This document shows, piece after piece, positions 48,319 through 49,546 of a stretch of 49,546 nucleotides of DNA (within the stretch, counting starts at the first letter, position 1; each line of letters starts with the position of its first letter). This DNA comes from VSJD01 sp041653875 (GTDB lineage Bacteria; Verrucomicrobiota; Kiritimatiellia; JAAZAB01). Location: the NCBI GenBank assembly GCA_041653875.1, contig JBAZEM010000021.1:1-49546 (forward strand), given 5' to 3'. A model generated the notes under the pieces. That model saw nothing but the letters and a program-made list of their open reading frames with translations. It ran no database searches and was not told the DNA's origin. Position numbers and translations under genes: made by a program.

Positions 48319-49331
48319 ATGCCCCGGCCCTTCTCGATCCGGCCGATCTCAACGGGGGCGGCTTTTGCCCGGCGCAATAAGGTCATGGCGGCATTCAGAT
48401 CGGCGGAGCGCACGATAACCACCATGCCGATGCCCATGTTGAAGACGCGGTACATTTCATCGCGCGCCACGCACCCGCGTTCCTGAATGAACCGAAAAAG
48501 CGGCGGCACGGTCCAGGCGGAGCGGTCGAACACGGCATCCGCCGACTTCGGCAGAATCCTGGGCACATTATCGTAAAACCCGCCGCCGGTGATGTGGGCC
48601 AGGCCGCGAATCGTGACCGCTTTCATCAGCTGCTGGACGGGATGCAGGTAGCTGACGTGCACCGCCAGGAGGGCCTCGCCCACGCTCCGGCCGATGCCCG
48701 GCAGGATATCCCCGATTTTCAGTTTTTCCTGCTCAAAAATTATCTTGCGCGCCAGCGAAAACCCGTTGGTATGCAGGCCGGCGGACTTGAGTCCGATCAT
48801 AACATCGCCGGGGCGGATGGTTTGCCCGGTGATGACCGCCTTGCGCGGCGCCACCCCGACAATCGTGCCAACCAGGTCGTATTCGCCCGGCGGATAAAGC
48901 CCCGGCATTTCAGCGGTTTCCCCGCCGATCAACGTACAGCCGTTTTCGCGGCAGGCCTTGCATAAACCCTTCACCACGGCCTGAAAAATTTCCCCCTCGA
49001 ACCGGGCCGTGCCGAAATAATCCAGGAAAAAAAGCGGCCGGGCGCCGTGCACCAGGATATCGTTGACACAATGATTGACAATGTCCTGCCCCACCGTATC
49101 GTGCCGGCCGGCCAGCATGGCAACCTTGAGCTTGGTGCCGACGCCATCCGTGCTGGCCACCAGCGCCTGGTCCTTGCCCGGCGCGGCAAAGAGCCCGCCA
49201 AAGGACCCGATCTCGCCGAGCAAACCGGGCGTTTTGGTCGAACGCACCAATTTTTTTACCGCCCGCAATGCCGCCATCTTGTTGTCGATATTCACGCCCG
49301 AGGCCGCATACGCCGATGTCGCTTTCGCCAT
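48300..49331 (-). CDS. purM: Phosphoribosylformylglycinamidine cyclo-ligase
   Basis: PurM forms the imidazole ring of the purine precursor AIR using ATP. From ATG 49331 (GGGAG upstream) the product is 343 residues. Family strings are VASTDGVGTKLKVA, HCVNDILVHGARPLFFLDYF, IGGETAEMPGLY, GLHTNGFSLAR, HITGGGFYDNVPR and VFNMGIGMV. Length is normal. A longer frame to 49535 lacks PurM-like sequence. The C-terminal RMQN comes from the shared word hairpin. No PurR site or purine riboswitch was recognised in the 200 bp upstream. Confidence 0.95.
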   Translation of the reverse strand: MAKATSAYAASGVNIDNKMAALRAVKKLVRSTKTPGLLGEIGSFGGLFAAPGKDQALVASTDGVGTKLKVAMLAGRHDTVGQDIVNHCVNDILVHGARPLFFLDYFGTARFEGEIFQAVVKGLCKACRENGCTLIGGETAEMPGLYPPGEYDLVGTIVGVAPRKAVITGQTIRPGDVMIGLKSAGLHTNGFSLARKIIFEQEKLKIGDILPGIGRSVGEALLAVHVSYLHPVQQLMKAVTIRGLAHITGGGFYDNVPRILPKSADAVFDRSAWTVPPLFRFIQERGCVARDEMYRVFNMGIGMVVIVRSADLNAAMTLLRRAKAAPVEIGRIEKGRGIVRMQN

Positions 49332-49546
49332 GATTTGTGATTCTCCCGATGGATTTCCGCATAAAAGCAGTTGGGACGGATGATATCCCAGAGCCGGGTC
49401 GATGTAAAGGATTCCATTACTGCGATTCAGACAGTGGGGAGATAGCGAGGCCAGAGGCCGCAGGTAGGGCGACCGGCGGCGGGCCATAATGACGCCCGTG
49501 AGTATTTTGCTCGCGGGCGTTTTTTTGTGTTGCAATCTGTATCAGT
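49332..49546. other. purM: Upstream region of purM, no gene recognised
   Basis: Contains no convincing gene on either strand. A plus-strand terminator lies near its right end (49492-49526). The stretch in front of it (about 49380-49490) is GC-rich and could fold, but matches no RNA family I know. Confidence 0.4.
49492..49526 (+). terminator. Rho-independent terminator on the plus strand
   Basis: ACGCCCGTGAG (49492-49502) pairs with CTCGCGGGCGT (49510-49520) with a single T-G wobble, followed by a run of seven T. No plus-strand gene precedes it in the window, so it may end a small RNA running antisense to the purM leader. Confidence 0.75.

Noticed and set aside
49332..49535. Upstream extension of purM
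   Set aside because: No PurM similarity, and ATG 49331 has a suitable ribosome binding site.

Overview
The window is GC-rich bacterial DNA from a Gram-negative organism. It carries an outer-membrane/periplasm gene set (Mla-type lipid transport, TolB, Pal). It also has a GxxExxR nuclease, a protein with the CP..GG.Y...CS..G tail common in PVC pseudopilins, and a SASA/SGNH esterase pair. Together these suggest the PVC superphylum (Kiritimatiellota, Lentisphaerota or Verrucomicrobiota-like). This is inference from gene content; no rRNA or tRNA gene was seen.

Layout. 1-950: decayed IS256/mutator-type element with a duplicated end. 953-3207 (minus): secG, a membrane protein, a startless fragment and a small secreted protein. 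3467-6457 (minus): SGNH and sialate-O-acetylesterase-like pair. 6569-9596 (minus): tilS and serS. 9877-12334: unknown gene convergent with mutL. 12772-18505 (plus): rmuC, then an Mla-like operon (permease, degenerate ATPase, MCE protein, lipoprotein) interrupted by a tandemly duplicated PD-(D/E)XK (GxxExxR) gene. 18595-26679 (minus): pseudopilin, FHA protein, alr, zinc-ribbon membrane protein, a conserved unknown, tatA, pal, tolB and a membrane hydrolase-like protein. 26959-30070 (plus): secreted caspase-like/FG-GAP protein and uppP. 30232-39355 (plus): type I restriction-modification island (half hsdS, hsdM, KilA-N, hsdS, S23/IVP-like gene, hsdR, YgjP-like protease) behind a consensus promoter. 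39498-45476 (plus): trmB, gyrB, gyrA. 45602-49331: FHA protein, UDP-glucuronate decarboxylase-like enzyme, papain-like protease and purM.

The most unusual signal is not a conventional gene. Almost every intergenic gap holds arrays of a 7- or 8-bp 'word' (GATTNAGY, AACATCN, CAGAATT, AATGGTT, GTATGGGN, AATGCAG, GAAGAAC and others). Usually a direct array is followed within about 20-100 bp by its reverse complement, so the transcript would fold into a long hairpin. The arrays run into gene ends and supply start codons, N-termini, C-termini, linkers and stop codons (mutL, uppP, the mla lipoprotein, the uxs-like gene, purM, the protease, hsdS/hsdR). Two small unrelated genes, GxxExxR and the S23/IVP-like gene, each sit inside a foreign operon and are bracketed by inverted copies of their own word. 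I read this as a family of mobile or slippage-grown word hairpins, some carrying a small gene.
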